From Acidobacteriota bacterium (GTDB taxonomy: Bacteria > Acidobacteriota > Terriglobia > Acidiferrales > UBA7541), in assembly GCA_003224525.1 (NCBI GenBank), contig QHZB01000178.1, positions 1 to 55,583 on the forward strand: 55,583 nt of DNA. The letters are read 5' to 3'. Made by a program: the position numbers and the translations under genes. The notes beneath the pieces were generated by a model. The model did not search any database. It was not told where the DNA came from and worked only from the letters and a program-made list of their open reading frames with translations. Each line of letters opens with the position of its first letter. Within the stretch, counting starts at the first letter, position 1. This document shows positions 52,454-55,583 of the stretch, in pieces.

Positions 52454-53848
52454 CTAAGCGGCGTGTACGCCCACCAGACTGCTTGGACCCGCTCCTGTGA
52501 CACGAACCTGCACGTAGGTTCCCAGAAGCGCTCTCTCTTGTGAAGCGAAATTTATCATGCGGTGCGATGTGGTGTACCCGGTCCACTGGTTCTCGCGCCG
52601 CGATTTTCCGCTGACCAGCACTTCAAATGTTTTTCCAGCCAGCTCCGCATTCCCCGCCGCCTGAATCTCGCGCTGCTTCTCCTGGACCGCGGCAAGCCGG
52701 CGGCCTTTTTCCTCTTCGGGAATCGCATCCTTCATTGAGAGGGACGGCGTATTCGGCCGCGGCGAATACTTGAACGCAAACAAACCGGTGTACTGCACAT
52801 CCTCGAGCAGGCTGATGGTTTCGTCGAAAGCGGATTCCGTTTCGCCCGGAAAGCCCACAATGATGTCCGTAGTGATGGCGATCGGCTTCTTTGCCCCGCG
52901 CATCATGGCGATCTTTTCCAGATACTCTTCGCGCGAATAGGTCCGCTGCATCGCGCGCAGCACTCTGGTCGAACCGGATTGCACCGGCAGGTGAACATGG
53001 TCGCAGATCTTCGGCTGCCGCTCGATCGCTTCTACAATATCTGGCGTGAAATCACTGGGATGCGAGGTAGTGAATCGCACGCGGCGAATTCCCTGCACCT
53101 CGGCCACCGCCAGCAGCAATTCCGAAAAACGCATCTTCCGCGAAGTGGGATCGGCGTAAGAGTTCACGGTTTGCCCAAGAAGTTGAACCTCGGAGTAGCC
53201 GAGTTCAGCAAGCTCCCGCACTTCTCTGAGAATGGAATCACTCGCGCGGCTGCGCTCGGGACCGCGCGTGAACGGCACCACGCAGTACGAGCACGCCTTG
53301 TCACAGCCTTCGATAATCGTCAGGTAAGCGCGCCAGGGATTGTCGCGGCGCGTGACCTCCGTTTCAAATGTTTCGTTCGTGTCCGTGTCAAGCCCGGTAA
53401 CACGCTGATTCCCCGTCTCGAGCTGCGCGATCATTTCCGGCAACTTGCTGTAACTCGCCGACCCGCACACCAGGCTCACCCACGGCGCGCGCCTAAAGAT
53501 ATCTTCGCCTTCCTGTTGCGCCACGCAGCCCAGCACTCCGATGACCTTGCCCTCGCTCTGCTTCTCCCGGTATTCGCCCAGACGCGAGAAAACTTTCTGC
53601 GCCGCTTTCTCGCGAATGCTGCAAGTGTTGTAAAGAATCAAGGAAGCGGCTTCCGGCGTCTCCACCTGTCGATAGCCCCGCGCGAGCAGCACGCCGGCGA
53701 CCTTCTCTGAGTCGTGATCATTCATCTGGCAGCCAAACGTCTCGAGGAAAAATGTTCCGCGCTGCCCTGCAGCCACGCCGCGGACTACCTCGGAATAAGA
53801 GGCCTGGCCGGTCAGTCTTTCCAATTCGATGTCGAATGGTTTGCTCAT
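52454..53848 (-). CDS. miaB: tRNA-2-methylthio-N6-dimethylallyladenosine synthase
   Basis: Radical-SAM methylthiotransferase (464 residues) acting on A37 of tRNAs reading U-starting codons. The N-terminal UPF0004 domain (FFLETFGCQMNDHDSEKV with its cluster cysteines, YNTCSIREKAAQKVFSRLGE, GVLGCVAQQEGE) is followed by the radical-SAM motif CDKACSYCVVPFTRGPERSR and a C-terminal TRAM domain. The ATG at 53848 gives the family N-terminus; the longer frame adds 24 unmatched residues. Confidence 0.95.
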   Translation of the reverse strand: MSKPFDIELERLTGQASYSEVVRGVAAGQRGTFFLETFGCQMNDHDSEKVAGVLLARGYRQVETPEAASLILYNTCSIREKAAQKVFSRLGEYREKQSEGKVIGVLGCVAQQEGEDIFRRAPWVSLVCGSASYSKLPEMIAQLETGNQRVTGLDTDTNETFETEVTRRDNPWRAYLTIIEGCDKACSYCVVPFTRGPERSRASDSILREVRELAELGYSEVQLLGQTVNSYADPTSRKMRFSELLLAVAEVQGIRRVRFTTSHPSDFTPDIVEAIERQPKICDHVHLPVQSGSTRVLRAMQRTYSREEYLEKIAMMRGAKKPIAITTDIIVGFPGETESAFDETISLLEDVQYTGLFAFKYSPRPNTPSLSMKDAIPEEEKGRRLAAVQEKQREIQAAGNAELAGKTFEVLVSGKSRRENQWTGYTTSHRMINFASQERALLGTYVQVRVTGAGPSSLVGVHAA

Positions 53849-53978
53849 GCCCAAATCGCAGTTTATCACCTGCCTTATCCCCCAAGAAGCGCTTGTTTGG
53901 CGTTCAGCAACCATCCGCACGTTGCCCGATAAGTAGCGAAATCAGAAATTTGCGCATCCTATTTGTTGCGCGCTCTGC

Positions 53979-54749
53979 ATGCGTGTGCTACGTTTCTTAG
54001 GCCCGAAAAAATATTGGCCGCGTCGCGGTCACATATCATTTGCTCTCACTGAGGGGTACATCATTTTTCTGTTCACCACGATTTTTGCAACCGACTTCGG
54101 AAATATCCTTACGCAAACCGGCTTGGTCGCCCGCGGCGTTCTTTTGCTTCTTCTTTTATTCTCGATTATTTCCTGGGCCATGATTCTCCAAAAGCTTGGC
54201 CTCTTCGGACGCATCCGCCGCGAGAGCGACCAGTTCCTGCGCATTTTTCGCGCCACCCGAGGCGTAGCGAACCCGCAGGCCCTGGCAACAGCGGGCTCTC
54301 CGTTTTCTTCCGTCTATGCGGCGGGCTACCGCGAACTGCAGAGCCAGGTCGGCACCGCACCGGGCAACCCGCATCCACCAAAGTTGAAGAGCTTGTCGGC
54401 CGTCACCGTCAGCATGCAACTCGCCGCCGCCGATGAGGTGCGCCGGGTCGAAAAAGGCATGTCCTGGCTGGCGACAACCGGTTCCGTGACGCCCTTCATC
54501 GGTCTGTTCGGGACCGTGTGGGGCATCATCGACGCGTTCTCCGGCTTGGGCAGCGCCGGTGCCGCCAGTTTGCGCGCCGTCGCTCCGGGCATCGCCGAGG
54601 CACTGGTCACCACCGCCGCGGGTCTTTTCGCTGCCATCCCGGCGGTGATCTTCTACAACCATTTTTTGCAGAAAATTCGCGATCTCGCCCAGCGGCTGGA
54701 TACCTTTGCTCTGGAGGTCACGGCGCAGGTCGAAAAAACTTTTGATTGA
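53979..54749 (+). CDS. exbB: MotA/TolQ/ExbB proton-channel protein
   Basis: A 256-residue inner-membrane protein, three helices: GVLLLLLLFSIISWAMIL, WLATTGSVTPFIGLFGTVWG and ALVTTAAGLFAAIPAVIFYN, with conserved GLFGTVWGI and TTAAGLFAAIPA. With ExbD it harnesses the proton gradient to energise the TonB-like protein that follows. The first 35 residues are unlike the family and lack a good ribosome-binding site, so the true start may be later, at a non-ATG codon. Confidence 0.9.
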   Translation: MRVLRFLGPKKYWPRRGHISFALTEGYIIFLFTTIFATDFGNILTQTGLVARGVLLLLLLFSIISWAMILQKLGLFGRIRRESDQFLRIFRATRGVANPQALATAGSPFSSVYAAGYRELQSQVGTAPGNPHPPKLKSLSAVTVSMQLAAADEVRRVEKGMSWLATTGSVTPFIGLFGTVWGIIDAFSGLGSAGAASLRAVAPGIAEALVTTAAGLFAAIPAVIFYNHFLQKIRDLAQRLDTFALEVTAQVEKTFD

Positions 54750-54871
54750 TCTTTCTCCGGGCTAACACCATGGGCAATGCGCAAGGATCCAAATCAACAC
54801 TCGTGAAGCCATCGAACCTGTCCCTCCGGCCGTGCAATAGGCTTCGCATCTCTTTGCTCGATCTTTTCTTG

Positions 54872-54905
54872 CTTTCTACTTTCAACTTTAGACTTTAAAC
54901 TTCTT
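54872..54905 (-). repeat. Inverted copy of the TTGAAAGT-type mini-repeat between exbB and exbD
   Basis: CTTTCTACTTTCAACTTTAGACTTTAAACTTC read on the opposite strand gives GAAGTTTAAAGTCTAAAGTTGAAAGTAGAAAG, like the run in leuS (5433-5470). It fills much of the 162-base gap and ends just before the exbD ATG at 54912. Confidence 0.5.
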
Positions 54906-54911
54906 GTAGCC

Positions 54912-55331
54912 ATGCCACAACTCTCCAAATCGACGCAGACTTCGCTCTCCGAAATCAACATGGTTCCGTTCGTGGACGTGGTCCTCGTGCTGCTCATTAT
55001 CTTCATGATTACCGCCCCAATTCTCCAGTCGGGCATCGAAGTCGACGTCCCCAAAACGCGAACCGTGAAGGAAATCAATCAGGAGCGGCTGGTCGTCACC
55101 GTGGACAAGGCCCAGCGCATCTACCTCGGCAATGAACCCATCAACATTCACCAGCTTGGCTCCAGAATCCGAGCTCAATTGAAAAACACTCAGGAGGGTG
55201 TCTTCCTCCGCTGCGACGAGACCATCCCCTTCGGCAGTTTCGCCGCTGTCGTCGACGCGCTTCGCCAGTCCGGCATCAACAACATCAGCATTGTCACCGA
55301 GCCCATCACCACCCGCGCGCGTACCCAATAA
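54912..55331 (+). CDS. exbD: ExbD/TolR-type biopolymer transport protein
   Basis: A 139-residue protein with one N-terminal helix (MVPFVDVVLVLLIIFMITAP) carrying the conserved membrane Asp, and a periplasmic domain (VDVPKTRTVKEINQERLVVT, VVDALRQSGINNISIVTEP). It forms the proton-driven complex with ExbB and TonB. The next ATG is two bases after its stop. Confidence 0.94.
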   Translation: MPQLSKSTQTSLSEINMVPFVDVVLVLLIIFMITAPILQSGIEVDVPKTRTVKEINQERLVVTVDKAQRIYLGNEPINIHQLGSRIRAQLKNTQEGVFLRCDETIPFGSFAAVVDALRQSGINNISIVTEPITTRARTQ

Positions 55332-55333
55332 TT

Positions 55334-55583
55334 ATGACCACCGCCGTCGCCAATTCGATGGACCCCATCGGGGGCATACAGCCCGAGGACCAGAGCCTCC
55401 GGCAATTCCTCTTCTACTCGATCATCATGCATGCCAGCCTGGCCGTCGTCATTGCCGTCTCCGCTTATATTCAATTCCGCGGAAGCGCGTGGGGTGGCGT
55501 CGGGGGAAAGCTCGGCGGCACCAAAGTGACTTTGGTCAGCGCCGCCGGAATCCCCATGCCTAAAGAATCGGTTGTTACCGAAA
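55334..55583 (+). CDS. TonB/TolA-like protein, N-terminal part (3' end outside window)
   Basis: The frame opens at the ATG at 55334 and runs off the window. A cytosolic start (DPIGGIQPEDQSLRQF) leads into one helix (FYSIIMHASLAVVIAVSAYI) with the His typical of TonB/TolA anchors, then a Gly-rich periplasmic part. Position after exbB-exbD supports an energy-transducing TonB-family protein. The C-terminal domain is not visible. Confidence 0.75.
   Translation, partial: MTTAVANSMDPIGGIQPEDQSLRQFLFYSIIMHASLAVVIAVSAYIQFRGSAWGGVGGKLGGTKVTLVSAAGIPMPKESVVTE

Overview
The window looks like part of a chromosome of a GC-rich, Gram-negative-type bacterium, most likely an Acidobacteriota (Terriglobia-like) member. 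This is inference from gene content: a type I-beta DAHP synthase, a winged-HTH/TPR regulator of the kind common in that phylum, a TonB/ExbB/ExbD system, c-type cytochrome System I, a YpdA-type thiol reductase and many dispersed short repeats. No rRNA, tRNA, CRISPR array or complete mobile element was seen.

Layout. 1-8.5 kb: the 3' part of a gene fusing an aminotransferase-like tail to an FAD oxidase, then aroF (minus), and nfo-leuS-guaA (plus). 8.7-12.3 kb: an XRE regulator, an ECF sigma/anti-sigma/CpxP-like module, then ssb with an MDR oxidoreductase (minus). 12.4-16.5 kb: accessory genes (beta-propeller protein, secreted hydrolase, 2Fe-2S protein, UDG-like protein). 16.6-26.6 kb: a heme and cytochrome supercluster, ccmE-ccmF-ccmH-ccmI'-X-ccmA-ccmB-ccmC-ccmD-hemH-ctaA-ctaB. 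It makes and exports heme, loads it on c-type cytochromes, and makes heme O and heme A for terminal oxidases. 26.7-36.5 kb: PilZ protein, hybrid histidine kinase, isocitrate/isopropylmalate-type dehydrogenase, ErpA, methyltransferase, NadE, DsbA-like protein and a GDPD phosphodiesterase.

36.5-45.6 kb is the accessory part: a TPR regulator, prophage debris, an unidentified membrane protein, a broken GYD gene, a secreted DinB-like protein, then the SatD-DUF3307 pair with five operator-like palindromes. A MOSC protein and a frameshifted PRMT-like methyltransferase follow. 45.6-49.2 kb is a minus-strand operon parA-parB-hyp-ypdA-nuoI. 49.5-50.4 kb holds two adjacent broken signalling genes (PilZ and receiver). 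50.5-55.6 kb: MATE exporter, bifunctional nuclease and miaB (minus), then exbB-exbD-tonB (plus, truncated by the window end).

The strongest candidate for an undescribed system is at 41.8-43.4 kb. A SatD protein, whose N-terminal half resembles a nucleotidyl-cyclase palm and whose C-terminus looks like a helix-turn-helix, is followed by a polytopic membrane protein (DUF3307) rich in intramembrane H-x3-D/H pairs. Both genes are preceded by 18-bp palindromes (TTGyAC-N6-GTACAA) spaced exactly 28 bp apart: three before satD and two before the membrane gene, the last covering its start codon. This suggests an autoregulated sensor/effector-like cassette.
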